NCBI GenBank assembly: GCA_017531585.1
Contig: JAFXKT010000001.1
Coordinates: 186,001-250,000, forward strand
DNA length: 64,000 nucleotides
Direction of reading: 5' to 3'
Origin: Candidatus Saccharimonadota bacterium
Lineage (GTDB): Bacteria > Patescibacteriota > Saccharimonadia > Saccharimonadales > Saccharimonadaceae
Positions 1 to 9,384 of this stretch are shown here, piece by piece. The position numbers and the translations under genes are program-made. Every line of letters starts with the position of its first letter. Position 1 is the stretch's first letter. The notes beneath the pieces are model-generated. The model was given only the letters and a program-made list of their open reading frames with translations. It did no database searches and was not told where the DNA came from.

Positions 1-3000
1 CAACATCACCATATCCGGTAATCAAGAAGCTCTTGTTAGCACTATGATCTGCATGATTAACATTCATGCCGTCCAAGACAAGGCTAGAGCCTGCCTCATT
101 CGAGACAAAGTTATCAGTAGTAATATCGAAGCCCTTCATAGTCAACTCTGCATTGGCCTTATTAATAAAGAAGAAGTTGTTTTCGTGATAATCAAGGACT
201 GGTCTTGTGGACGAAGTATTCTGAATAGTCGTTTTGCCGTAGTTTGTAATTTTTGCGCCTGTAACAATCGTATGGCCATCAAGCTCGATTGTAATCTTCT
301 TTTCTGCCGGAATAGTAATATATTCAAAGACATAATTATCCTTGAGAAGCGTAATTGTATCGTTTTCGCCAGCAGCAGTAATTGCGGTTTGCAAGGATGG
401 GAAACATGTAACATTGTCTATTGCTGGACAACTACCACTACCAATCTTTGCCAAAGCTTCAGTCACAGAGACATATTTCACATCATCGTAGCCGGTTTCT
501 TGAGTACCATGCATGTATGAATCAGTAGCAATTGTCTTAATATTACGATCAAAGTATGCTGAAACATTACCACGAATACGTCCATCAAAGAGGTAAACTA
601 TACCACCGTAAGCACCAAACTGCCCGCCACTAATAACTGGGGTGGCTAGTGAATTATCTACGCCGTTATAAATCGTTCCATCATCTACACCAATCGTCTG
701 AATATCATCCGACCTGCCAGATTCGTTATAGATGCCATAATCGCCACCATTTATCTCGCCGCCAGTAATTAGACTAGAGGTATATTCATTCGTATAGTAA
801 CCATAAGCCAGCTTGCCGTCACCTTCAGTCGTAGCAGTAACCGTGCCTCCAAGAATCTTCATATTTCTACTCCAATAGGAAGATGAACTACTAGAGTAAT
901 AGCCGTATGCATTGTTATTCGTGCTCTTAACCGTAGTCGTACCGCTATTGATCACGAAATTGCGACCACGCACGCCATACGAAGCATTACGCCCAGTAAC
1001 CACAACCGTGTTCGAAGTCAATTCCTTAGCATAATCGACACCATATGCAGCTCCGCTCGTACTCGTTACCGTAATCGTATTACCCTCAACTTCACCAGCA
1101 TCCTCAACGCCAGTAGCGCTACCCGAACCAGTTGTAACATCGATAATAGCATCGTAGATATTGGAGTTATCTGAATCAGTATCAATACCGTCTGCGCTCT
1201 TACCTGTAACAGTTACCTTGGTTGGATTATTAGTTACCGTAGATTTCTTTACGGTAGCCTTACCGCCACTAATGCCAAATGCACTGCTGTTTTCTGAGTT
1301 TGCCGTAAGAATACTGCCATATACTCCTACCGAAAGAGGAGCAACATTAGAATGATCCTCACGAATACAATCAGCATCACCAGTGCTATTATCGGTTGCA
1401 ATAGTCGAGTCGGTAACCGTAACTGTTCCGTTGGTAAAGTAGATACCATATATCGTATGCGATGTAGAGGTGCCATTTTCTGCAGTAACTGTGGCATTTG
1501 TCACTTCTACGGAGCCACCCTTGCTATAAATCGCCGCATTAGATTTCTCGCCAGAAACCTTTACGGTACCTCCAGTTTGGTTTAGTGTGCCATTGTTATT
1601 AATCGCATTATAAGCACCGACAATCGTACCAGCCTGAACATTTAGAGTGCCCGTATTATCGATTGCAGGAGTCGAGCTAGTTGGATTGACGCCCTGGAGA
1701 ATACCACCACCAATTGAATCTCTAACGGTAAGCGTGCCGCTATTCTTGATTGGCTGGGTATTAGAGACCGTATGCCCCATTAGATCGAGCGTATAGGTAT
1801 GAGTATTATTGTCGATAATGGCTTCGGAAGTACTGTCTTCAAGGACATCAATAATATCACCATCGCGGAAGTCTATATCTTCGTAGACGGCGTTAAATGA
1901 TCTATATTTGCGATCAAGACGTTCGTTGTATAGGAATTCGCTGCCCAAAACGAGCCAGCACTTTGTCTTGCCGTCTTCTTTTACGATGTTATAGGTTGCG
2001 CCAGCCGGAATACCCTTGATTTCGCTTCGATCAAGAATATAATCATAGTCTTCTGCGTCTTTTCCGATTATGGTGCCATCATAGAAGTATACGTAGCCTG
2101 TATAGATACCAAAGTCATCACCCGTAATCGTAAAGGCATCCTTATTAATAGCGTCACTATTATCGCCTAGAGTTATTGTATTGGAAGCGCTCGGAGAATC
2201 GCCATCCATGCCATAGTTTTGACCATAGATAGTACCACCCAAGATTTTAGCCTTCTCAGCCTTAATACCAACTGCAGCTTTGATGTCAGTTGCTTCTTTT
2301 TTCGCAGAAATACTGCCGCCATAAATATTGGCATCGTCCGCAAAGACACCATAAGAAAGATCGCTATACGAATACGAATCAATGATGCCACCATAAATAT
2401 TCGCATCATCACAATAGATACTATAGCCCTTATTCTTAGCGATTGTCTCAATCTTGCCATAATACACAGTCTGGCCAGAGTAGTCCCTTGCTCCGCCGAG
2501 GCCATAGGCATCCTTACCTATAGCCTTAACTCGTGGATTATCTTCCGGTTGTCCATTCTCTTTACCGATATTAGTATAAGCATAAGCAATACCAATAGCA
2601 GTACTTGCATAAGTCGAAGGGTCATTTTTGTCTGTACCAGAGAAAGCTTCAATATAACCGCTATACATGTTTACTGTTAGGCTATAGTTACTACCATACT
2701 TGCGCATGCCATAGGCAGCAGTCGTCTCAGAAGACGAAGTAATCGTACTATTAGTATAGTAGACAGTAACTGCGCCATAGGTTGGAACATACACGCCATT
2801 GGTTGAACTCTTTTCAGACGATACAGTAATAGTGCTACCAGTAATATAGATTTTCGAATCATAAGCATATATTGCTTCAATATCGGTACTTGTTTTCGAC
2901 GTCGCTTCTAGAGTCGAGTTATTGAGCTCAAATTTCGTATAATCATATGCTCGGACAACCGTATTACAGCCACTACTCGAAGAACTAATCGAGAGCTTAC

Positions 3001-6000
3001 TATCGCTTATGACTAGGTTCTTCTTCGTAGTAGTAGTTTTATTAACTACGATACAGGCAGAAGTAAGCTCACTATTATTAATAGTAAGATCGCCCTCGTT
3101 ATCAATGGTATTATTGCGGACATTAGTATTTACGATTTTACCCTTAGCCTGACCTTCGCCACCAACAATCGTCATATTGCCACTATTCTTGAGTGGCTGA
3201 GTATAGGTCAAGGTATGACCATCAAGATTAATCGTAACAGTATGCGTATTATCTGGATGGACCGCCTCAGTAGAATAATCTTTTGTAACCGTCAACGTAT
3301 CGCCATCCTGGAAGCGTTCGTCGCCGTAAGCCGCGTTAAAGGAGTTATAGTCCTCGTTTAGACGGTCGTTATGTAAATAAGTTTCGCTTTCTATGAGCCA
3401 GGTATTTGTCATGCCGTCAATTATCTCTGTATGCGTTTCGGCACCGTCTGCAATCGCCATAATATTATCACGATTGCGAATCGAGTCAGTACCACCAATA
3501 ACCGTACCGTCATAGAAGTTAATATAGTCTACATCAAGACCATAATCTCCACCTGTAACAATTGGAGCGTTCTTATTTATAGCGTCCTCGCTATTGCCTA
3601 AAGTAACACTCTTATTTGTAGGGGTTGCACTAATACCGATATTTGTACCAGTAATATTTCCGCCTACTGCTTTAACAGTGTAATACTGAGTAGCAAAAAC
3701 ACCATAACCGAGTTTTTCGGAATTTTTAGTCGTACCAGTAATTGTGCCGCCATTAATAGTGCCTGTATAACTGTAGCTCGAGCTAGATCCACCATATAGA
3801 CCATATGCATTTTTCTCATCACTAGTACCAATAATCGTACCGCCGTTAATCGTAATCTTTTCAGCGTAAACACCATAAGCTACGCCGCTCTTAGAAGTAC
3901 CAGTAATCGTGCCACTGTTAATCGTAGACACTAGACGAGCGCCATAAGCATCACCACTTGTGCTGGTTGCCGTAATTGTGGAATCAGTAATAGCATTAAA
4001 GCCTTCATATACACCGCGTGCTGCTTTTGTATCACTCGTTGCTTCGATGACCGCATTAGTAATCTTATCAACATTACGTACGCCGTTAGCTTCGACGGTA
4101 TGAGCAATCGCCTTAATAGTTGGGGATTTTTCCGAATTCTCGCCCTTTTCGATATTAATAGTAGTATTACCGCTGCCATCTATACCAGAGACGGTTTTGC
4201 CACTTGTAGCTAGAGTTTCGACAGTAATGCTGCCAGAATACATATCTATCTTTGCAGCATTAGACGCGCGAATACCATTCACTGTGCCTTTATTTTTGAT
4301 ATTTATCGTGCCGTCATAGATTTTTACAGTTCCATTGCTTGTAAATAAGCCATATATATCAGCAGCATTGCTATCGGATCCATACTCGATTGTACCGTCT
4401 TCGAACTCCAGTGTGCCGCCATTATTATAAATAATGTAGGTTGTAGACGTTGGCGGATTAGTACTGAAATAGCCATCCTTAATTGTTAGTTTCTTTGAAG
4501 ACTGATTATAAATAGTGTATTTATTGCCAACATAATTGCCGCCGTCTATTACAGCCTCTGCGGAATTATTATTAACTGCATAATAATTACTATTCGTTAC
4601 CGAAACCTCGGAATCATCATCAGCGTTAAGGGTCGAGCTACTGCCGGTAAGCTCAATCAACGTTGCGGTATCACCAGAAAGATGTGCGTTTTCGAGATTA
4701 ATAGTACCAGAGCTTAACAACATAGTATTATTTGAGCTTGGCGACATATTGATGTCTTTCAAATTCAATGTGCCGCTATTTGCAAAGCTGCGTTCAAAAG
4801 TAATACTTCCCGCATCCGTGCTGAACTGGCTATCCATAATATTAAACGTGCCATTATTTTGCCAGTCATAAGTTGCAGTGATATCGTAGCCTGCAATATC
4901 AAAATCAATCGTTGTGTTTTCCGGAACAGTTATGCTGTAGTTTGCAGGAAAATCACGGACAGCATAGATCTTGTAGCTCGTAACGGCAGAAGCATTGATG
5001 TTGTCCTGAAGGTCATAATAATAAACCTCACCCTCATCAATCGTCTTCGAGACTGCTAAATTTGAGCTCTCGAGTTGAACGTGCTGCTGATTCTTGGCTG
5101 GATTCTTGCTAACGAATGGATAATAGTCGATATCTTTATACTGTTCGACCTCGTCCATCGTGCGATACCATGGAGTAGAATCCGCACCACCAACAAGACC
5201 AGTAACACCTTCAATGATACCGTCATAATAATTTAGCGTTGCATTTTGCTGCATACCAACAGTATTGCCATAGAGGCGGACATAATTGTGGTTAATCTTT
5301 GCAGCCCTATTATGGTTATCGTTTTCTTCATAATCATCAATGCCGAGAGTGAGAGTACCGTTATTAATGACCGCTGCACCGTTAGGATTATTTGTATCGT
5401 TTTCGTTTTGTTCATAGTTATCGAAAGCACCATTAAGAAGCGTCAAATTACCGTTAGACGTATTAATTAGGTAGCCAGTTACAGTGTGTGCGCCAAGATC
5501 AAGTGTAATATTTTTTTCGTTTGTCACAATTTCAGTAGTATCAACGAGAAGCTCAATCGTATCACCAGATTCTGCTTCTTCGTGAGCGGCCATGATGGAT
5601 GGATACACAACATTAGTGCGTACAATCTTCGCAACAATTGGTAGCCACTCAGCGGTTAGGCTGACGTTATCGTTAACGACGAATTCGCTGTCGTCCATGT
5701 GCGTATCAGTGTCAGTATAGTGCCAGTAATCAAAGATAGCATTATCGTGAGAGATATCCTGCATTGTATAGGTCTGACCTGCACGAACCTGAGTCTCTAG
5801 ATCGCCAGCATAAGTACCGCCGTTTGGAACAATCGTGACAGTATAGAAAGTAGAGCTCCACCAGTTAGCTTCAAGGGTAGTGTCGGCTTTAATGTTTATA
5901 TATTCTGTGTCTGAAGCAAGAGTTGAGCTTGTTTCGCCGACAATCTTAGTCCAATCTTTGAGATCATTGCCATCTTTGGAGATGGATAGGATTTCGTAAT

Positions 6001-7252
6001 CCGTGTTCCAGTCTACGGTAGTTTGAAGCTCACCTTCGTAAGTACCCCCATTAGGGATAATGGTGACGGTGAACTTCTTGATCTCATAGTTAGCAACAAG
6101 AGTAACATCCTCATACATTGTTACAGAATCGCCAGTGAAGATACCGTCTTCACCAACAGTATCCGAACCTTTTTCTACAGTCCAGTTTACGAAGTTGTAG
6201 CCTTCTTTTTCTGGGGTCGCAATAGTTTCAGACTGGCCTGGGCGGTAGCTCTGATGCCAATCTTCTTCGGAATCTAAGTACTCACCGCCGTTTGGCTTAA
6301 TGGTTAGGGTATAGGTATTCTCGTTCCATTTGGCTTTGAGGGTAGTGTTGGCATGGATTTCAATGTTGTTGTTTGCATCTGGAGTGTTGGATGGGTTAAT
6401 TTCCCACTCTACGAAATTGAAGTGATCGCGCGCAACTTCTTCGATGTGATAAGTTTCACCCTCGCGGCGAGTAGCAGTTAGTTCGCCGTTGTATGTGCCA
6501 CCGTTTGGATCAACTGTGACGGTGTAGACATTTGTGAAGCGGACTTTACCATGAATCATGAGAGTACTGGCAGCTTCTTCTGCGGTAGCAGAGGAAGCGA
6601 ACATGAAGATACCAAGAGAAGAAAGAGTAAAGACAATTGCATACTGGCGGATTCTCTTGTTACGTACAAAAACGAAAACAATTGCTCCAATGCTAATTAG
6701 GGCAATAGTTCCAGTTTTTATGACGGCAGTTGTTGCGGTTTCTGGGTTTTCTGGTTCGCCTGGCGCGTCTGGAGTATCTGGATCGTCTGGGGTTGGCTCT
6801 GGGCCAGGTTGTGGTCCAGGCTGTGGTTCTGGTTTGACCTGAGTGTAGGTAAGAGTTAGGTTATAATCTTCGGAGACAGTCGACGTATCATTTTCGTTAG
6901 TTTTAACGATTACAAAAACATCTCTAGTTTCGCCAACTTTGATAACATCATCAACAGCAATACCTTCGAAAGAATATTCTAGAAAATTATATTCAGACTC
7001 ATTTAGGGATATACTGTCAATTTTAACAGGAAGCTCCTCGTCGTTTGCGATCGTAGCTTTGTACTGAAGCTCTTGATCTTTGGCTAGGAAGTTGGCATCA
7101 AAATCGTAGCCTTCTTCAGGCGTATTAATTTCGATATTTTCTGTCGGTTCAGAAATCTGCTCGAGCGAACTCAAGCTAATTGCACTAGCAGAAACTGAAC
7201 AAAGTAGCGATGCAAAAACGCATGCTACGAAAAATCTCACACCCTTAACCAC
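1..7252 (-). CDS. Giant surface adhesin with InlB-type and beta-helix-like repeats (3' end outside window)
   Basis: The minus frame stays open from a GTG at 7252 to the window edge, at least 2,417 codons. I chose GTG 7252 because AAGAGAG lies about 6 bases upstream and a TATAAT lies at 7304-7309; GTG 7240 is an alternative. Residues 1-24 form a Sec signal peptide ending SASA. A soluble domain and a Pro/Glu/Asp/Gly linker (about 139-172) lead to two hydrophobic segments (about 181-196 and 204-223) separated by a basic loop, RNKRIR. Next come four InlB B-type repeats (about 235-545), each with a Y-T-V-T-I-x-P-N-G-G-like core. The remainder is Asn/Thr/Ser/Gly-rich with recurring 'LDGHT', 'NSGTLT' and 'GGTI' turns, typical of right-handed beta-helix surface proteins. 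Likely a cell-surface adhesin. The sequence shows no catalytic motif. The C terminus, and hence any cell-wall anchor, is not visible. Confidence 0.85.
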   Translation of the reverse strand, partial: MVKGVRFFVACVFASLLCSVSASAISLSSLEQISEPTENIEINTPEEGYDFDANFLAKDQELQYKATIANDEELPVKIDSISLNESEYNFLEYSFEGIAVDDVIKVGETRDVFVIVKTNENDTSTVSEDYNLTLTYTQVKPEPQPGPQPGPEPTPDDPDTPDAPGEPENPETATTAVIKTGTIALISIGAIVFVFVRNKRIRQYAIVFTLSSLGIFMFASSATAEEAASTLMIHGKVRFTNVYTVTVDPNGGTYNGELTATRREGETYHIEEVARDHFNFVEWEINPSNTPDANNNIEIHANTTLKAKWNENTYTLTIKPNGGEYLDSEEDWHQSYRPGQSETIATPEKEGYNFVNWTVEKGSDTVGEDGIFTGDSVTMYEDVTLVANYEIKKFTVTIIPNGGTYEGELQTTVDWNTDYEILSISKDGNDLKDWTKIVGETSSTLASDTEYINIKADTTLEANWWSSTFYTVTIVPNGGTYAGDLETQVRAGQTYTMQDISHDNAIFDYWHYTDTDTHMDDSEFVVNDNVSLTAEWLPIVAKIVRTNVVYPSIMAAHEEAESGDTIELLVDTTEIVTNEKNITLDLGAHTVTGYLINTSNGNLTLLNGAFDNYEQNENDTNNPNGAAVINNGTLTLGIDDYEENDNHNRAAKINHNYVRLYGNTVGMQQNATLNYYDGIIEGVTGLVGGADSTPWYRTMDEVEQYKDIDYYPFVSKNPAKNQQHVQLESSNLAVSKTIDEGEVYYYDLQDNINASAVTSYKIYAVRDFPANYSITVPENTTIDFDIAGYDITATYDWQNNGTFNIMDSQFSTDAGSITFERSFANSGTLNLKDINMSPSSNNTMLLSSGTINLENAHLSGDTATLIELTGSSSTLNADDDSEVSVTNSNYYAVNNNSAEAVIDGGNYVGNKYTIYNQSSKKLTIKDGYFSTNPPTSTTYIIYNNGGTLEFEDGTIEYGSDSNAADIYGLFTSNGTVKIYDGTINIKNKGTVNGIRASNAAKIDMYSGSITVETLATSGKTVSGIDGSGNTTINIEKGENSEKSPTIKAIAHTVEANGVRNVDKITNAVIEATSDTKAARGVYEGFNAITDSTITATSTSGDAYGARLVSTINSGTITGTSKSGVAYGVYAEKITINGGTIIGTSDEKNAYGLYGGSSSSYSYTGTINGGTITGTTKNSEKLGYGVFATQYYTVKAVGGNITGTNIGISATPTNKSVTLGNSEDAINKNAPIVTGGDYGLDVDYINFYDGTVIGGTDSIRNRDNIMAIADGAETHTEIIDGMTNTWLIESETYLHNDRLNEDYNSFNAAYGDERFQDGDTLTVTKDYSTEAVHPDNTHTVTINLDGHTLTYTQPLKNSGNMTIVGGEGQAKGKIVNTNVRNNTIDNEGDLTINNSELTSACIVVNKTTTTKKNLVISDSKLSISSSSSGCNTVVRAYDYTKFELNNSTLEATSKTSTDIEAIYAYDSKIYITGSTITVSSEKSSTNGVYVPTYGAVTVYYTNSTITSSSETTAAYGMRKYGSNYSLTVNMYSGYIEAFSGTDKNDPSTYASTAIGIAYAYTNIGKENGQPEDNPRVKAIGKDAYGLGGARDYSGQTVYYGKIETIAKNKGYSIYCDDANIYGGIIDSYSYSDLSYGVFADDANIYGGSISAKKEATDIKAAVGIKAEKAKILGGTIYGQNYGMDGDSPSASNTITLGDNSDAINKDAFTITGDDFGIYTGYVYFYDGTIIGKDAEDYDYILDRSEIKGIPAGATYNIVKEDGKTKCWLVLGSEFLYNERLDRKYRSFNAVYEDIDFRDGDIIDVLEDSTSEAIIDNNTHTYTLDLMGHTVSNTQPIKNSGTLTVRDSIGGGILQGVNPTSSTPAIDNTGTLNVQAGTIVGAYNAINNNGTLNQTGGTVKVSGEKSNAAIYSKGGSVEVTNATVTAENGTSTSHTIYGIYFTNGTVTVTDSTIATDNSTGDADCIREDHSNVAPLSVGVYGSILTANSENSSAFGISGGKATVKKSTVTNNPTKVTVTGKSADGIDTDSDNSNIYDAIIDVTTGSGSATGVEDAGEVEGNTITVTSTSGAAYGVDYAKELTSNTVVVTGRNASYGVRGRNFVINSGTTTVKSTNNNAYGYYSSSSSSYWSRNMKILGGTVTATTEGDGKLAYGYYTNEYTSSLITGGEINGGDYGIYNESGRSDDIQTIGVDDGTIYNGVDNSLATPVISGGQFGAYGGIVYLFDGRIRGNVSAYFDRNIKTIATDSYMHGTQETGYDDVKYVSVTEALAKIGSGSCPAIDNVTCFPSLQTAITAAGENDTITLLKDNYVFEYITIPAEKKITIELDGHTIVTGAKITNYGKTTIQNTSSTRPVLDYHENNFFFINKANAELTMKGFDITTDNFVSNEAGSSLVLDGMNVNHADHSANKSFLITGYGDV

Positions 7253-7303
7253 TTTTATCTCTCTTTTGCACTTTTTGTCTCTCAAACAATAATGCTTAAG
7301 TTT

Positions 7304-7309
7304 ATTATA
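7304..7309 (-). promoter_or_regulatory. -10 element of the giant adhesin
   Basis: TATAAT on the minus strand, with TG directly before it, about 50 bases upstream of the GTG at 7252. No convincing -35 is visible. It lies between the adhesin start and the terminator of the gene behind it. Confidence 0.45.
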
Positions 7310-7340
7310 CATCTTTTTCAAAAACATACAAAAACCACCA

Positions 7341-7371
7341 AAAAAATACCCCCTTATTTCGGGGGTGATTT
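7341..7371 (-). terminator. Intrinsic terminator of the 261-aa membrane protein gene
   Basis: Stem ACCCCC (7348-7353) with GGGGGT (7361-7366), followed on the minus strand by a run of T. It sits directly behind the stop codon at 7374 and separates that gene from the adhesin. Confidence 0.8.
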
Positions 7372-7373
7372 TT

Positions 7374-8159
7374 TTATTTCTTTATTTCCTTAAAGAGAAT
7401 GTTGTTTCCTTCAAGCTTATATACAACTTCTACTTCGCTTGATTCACTTGCAATATCTACAATGTTTTCTGGCGTAATAACTTCTTTGATAGACATTGGC
7501 GTACCGTGGCCATTGAGATAGTCATTAATGCTATGCTCGTGCAGAATATCGTCCTGACTCGTGCGATTGAGGGCCGTATATGGATTATCTATTACATATT
7601 TATCATAGACTGCATAATATTCACCACCCTTGGATTTTACAGATTTCAAAAGGTAGACCGTTACCGGCGTAAGAGCAATCACTTTTTTTACATCGTATGG
7701 ATTACGAAAAATATATTTATCTTTCTCTTCGTCATATTGAACATAGCGACTAGACAATCCCTGCAAAATCATTTCGTCGTGCATTTTGTCGCTATCTACA
7801 TCGATATCGAGATGTTTTTTAATTATATCTACTATTTCGTCAGCACTAAGTTCATTACCACCAGTGTTTGCGTAATTTAGTTGCATTGCAAAGCCAACAG
7901 CGTCCAGGAGCCTCTCGCGCTTCTCCGTCTCCTCGATTTGCTCTTTAGGAATTTCGGCTTTTGCTTCGTCAGAAATCTCGTCTTTTTTATCAAAGATGTC
8001 CAAGAAGTAGGCTATATCCTGAGTTTTTTCATTAAATGATATTTGCTCGAGCTCAGAGAGTTTATGGGGACTAAAAATTAGTAGGCAGACCAAGGTAAGC
8101 GAACCAATACAAACGGCCGTAATAATCGGAATAATAATCTTTTTTGAAAGTTTTTTCAT
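7374..8159 (-). CDS. Single-pass membrane protein of unknown function
   Basis: 261 residues. A short basic N terminus (MKKLSKK) is followed by one hydrophobic segment (about 8-30), and the remaining 230 residues should lie outside the membrane. This part is rich in Asp, Glu and Lys, has a predicted helical stretch near 65-90, and carries no motif I recognise. The ATG lies 6 bases after TACAAT, so the mRNA is probably leaderless. It is divergent from the gene at 8223, and its own terminator overlaps the upstream region of the adhesin. A surface-exposed or assembly role next to the adhesin is possible but unsupported. Confidence 0.8.
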   Translation of the reverse strand: MKKLSKKIIIPIITAVCIGSLTLVCLLIFSPHKLSELEQISFNEKTQDIAYFLDIFDKKDEISDEAKAEIPKEQIEETEKRERLLDAVGFAMQLNYANTGGNELSADEIVDIIKKHLDIDVDSDKMHDEMILQGLSSRYVQYDEEKDKYIFRNPYDVKKVIALTPVTVYLLKSVKSKGGEYYAVYDKYVIDNPYTALNRTSQDDILHEHSINDYLNGHGTPMSIKEVITPENIVDIASESSEVEVVYKLEGNNILFKEIKK

Positions 8160-8165
8160 ATTGCT

Positions 8166-8174
8166 ATTGTAGCA
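8166..8174 (-). promoter_or_regulatory. Extended -10 (TGC-TACAAT), leaderless start
   Basis: Minus-strand TGC-TACAAT with exactly 6 bases to the ATG at 8159. It is back to back with the -10 of the divergent gene at 8223, about 40 bases away. Confidence 0.6.
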
Positions 8175-8210
8175 ATAAAACTAAAATGGGTCTTATTATC
8201 TATAATTCAA

Positions 8211-8216
8211 TATAAT
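8211..8216 (+). promoter_or_regulatory. -10 element TATAAT, leaderless start
   Basis: TATAAT with 6 bases to the ATG at 8223. Unlike most promoters here it lacks the TG extension. Confidence 0.55.
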
Positions 8217-8222
8217 ATAAGC

Positions 8223-8705
8223 ATGGACAGCTTAATCATCGCAATGCTTAGCGTGTTTGTACTCCTGCTTCCGCTAGCATTACTAATTAGAAGCAAAAGA
8301 AACAAGAAAACAGACGAGTCGCAAAACCCAATCGCACAGTTTCCACCAGAAAATACATCAGTAGTGCCGCCTTTATCCAAGACCCCAACATCCCTAAAGG
8401 TTAGCGGAGGAATCCTCTTAACAATTCTAATTCTCATTGGTTTTGGTTTTTTGATTGCGGTTTCAGATAGTACGCCGGGCGCTGGACTCGCAATGTTTTT
8501 TGCCTTGGGTGTTTTTCCAATACTAGCAGCTGCCGGAGTAATTGCCTTCATTGGCTTTCTTGTTTCTGCGATTATTGCTGCAGCAAAAACAGATATACCG
8601 GAACCTGGACAGAGCCAAGAACAAACAACCGGCCAGAATCAAGAACAAGAGCAAAAGCAAGAACAAGATCAGAACCAGGGCCAAGGCCAGAAACAACAGG
8701 AGTAA
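8223..8705 (+). CDS. Small membrane protein with Gln/Glu-rich tail
   Basis: 160 residues. Three hydrophobic segments are visible: about 3-22, 58-80 and 86-116. The first is followed by a basic stretch (RSKRNKK). The last 35 residues are almost only Gln, Glu, Gly, Asn and Lys in repeated Q-E-Q-K/N-Q-G units and should be disordered. The reading frame in +1 over the tail also stays open, which reflects the repetitive codons. No known family recognised. Probably a real gene because a -10 lies at leaderless distance and the membrane topology is regular. Confidence 0.7.
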   Translation: MDSLIIAMLSVFVLLLPLALLIRSKRNKKTDESQNPIAQFPPENTSVVPPLSKTPTSLKVSGGILLTILILIGFGFLIAVSDSTPGAGLAMFFALGVFPILAAAGVIAFIGFLVSAIIAAAKTDIPEPGQSQEQTTGQNQEQEQKQEQDQNQGQGQKQQE

Positions 8706-8803
8706 GCCACGCTTGCGATTATTTTCGGCATTACTTTTCTATGTTTTTGATTTCTTATCTCATAAAGAAGAGTGTCAAATAGAGCCAACAACTATAACAG
8801 ATA

Positions 8804-8812
8804 TGCTACAAT
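8804..8812 (+). promoter_or_regulatory. Extended -10 (TGC-TACAAT) of the CAU tRNA
   Basis: TGC at 8804-8806 and TACAAT at 8807-8812, 14 bases before the first base of the mature tRNA. Confidence 0.6.
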
Positions 8813-8826
8813 AATAGATATCCGTT

Positions 8827-8902
8827 GGGGGCATAGCTCAGCGGTTAGAGCAGTCGGCTCATAACCGATTGGTCGCTGGTTCAAACCCAGCTGCCCCCAC
8901 CA
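8827..8902 (+). tRNA. tRNA with CAU anticodon, probably tRNA-Ile2 (or elongator tRNA-Met)
   Basis: A 76-base cloverleaf with a 7-bp acceptor stem (GGGGGCA/TGCCCCC), A discriminator and encoded CCA. The anticodon loop reads CTCATAA. The first pair is G-C, so it is not an initiator tRNA. The 8-base D loop and the variable/T arm TTGGTCGCTGGTTCAA resemble bacterial tRNA-Ile2, in which C34 is changed to lysidine by TilS so that AUA is read. Elongator Met cannot be excluded by eye. Confidence 0.9.
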
Positions 8903-8915
8903 AATTTTATAAAAC

Positions 8916-8937
8916 TCGGCATTTTGGCCGATTTTTT
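8916..8937 (+). terminator. Terminator of the CAU tRNA
   Basis: TCGGC (8916-8920) pairs with GCCGA (8927-8931), followed by six T. Confidence 0.75.
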
Positions 8938-9034
8938 AGTGCTAAATACCTTACAGATTACGTTTTGGGCGATTTCGAAATCTCAGATTTTGTTTCAAGT
9001 ACCAAAATATCTAGCGAATAGCCTGCCCCGTTTC

Positions 9035-9322
9035 TTAAGCGCGGAAATTATGCCCACAATCATGGCAATAGTAGAGCTTGGAATTATTCTGAATTATACG
9101 TTTACTAATCCAAACATAGCCCTTACCCTGTGATTTTTTAATAATTGCGAACCACCAGTCAAAGCACATCAAAACTGCAATTGCCGCCATAAGTTTACAG
9201 GACCACCATACGACATAATAGAGGCCAAACAAGATCAACCAGAGAAAGCCGTGTTTATTACGTTCACTAGAAAGCTGAACCTTGCCACTTCCGCATTTTG
9301 GACATTTACGATTAATTCCCAT
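9035..9322 (-). CDS. Small zinc-ribbon membrane protein
   Basis: 95 residues. CPKCGSG near residue 8 and CHDCGHNF near the C terminus form two halves of a zinc ribbon, with the four cysteines likely binding one zinc. Between them lies a Trp-rich hydrophobic region (about 25-62) that may form one or two membrane segments. The start follows an AAAGGA Shine-Dalgarno. It is 62 bases downstream of the gene for a regulator with the same zinc-ribbon plus membrane design, so the two are probably cotranscribed and functionally linked. Function unknown. Confidence 0.75.
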   Translation of the reverse strand: MGINRKCPKCGSGKVQLSSERNKHGFLWLILFGLYYVVWWSCKLMAAIAVLMCFDWWFAIIKKSQGKGYVWISKRIIQNNSKLYYCHDCGHNFRA

Positions 9323-9384
9323 AAAATCCTTTCACTTATTTAATGCAATTGTATTACGGTTAGCCTTATAGTGAAACTAATTTT

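Noticed and set aside
6730..6760. NPETA as a true LPXTG-type sortase signal of the adhesin
   Set aside because: The chain continues in frame for more than 2,200 residues, so it cannot be a C-terminal sorting signal of the whole protein; kept only as a fusion hint.
44..6842. Many open frames on both strands across the adhesin, some above 100 residues
   Set aside because: They are antisense or out-of-frame shadows of the repetitive adhesin; the giant minus frame is open throughout and has a signal peptide and regular repeats.
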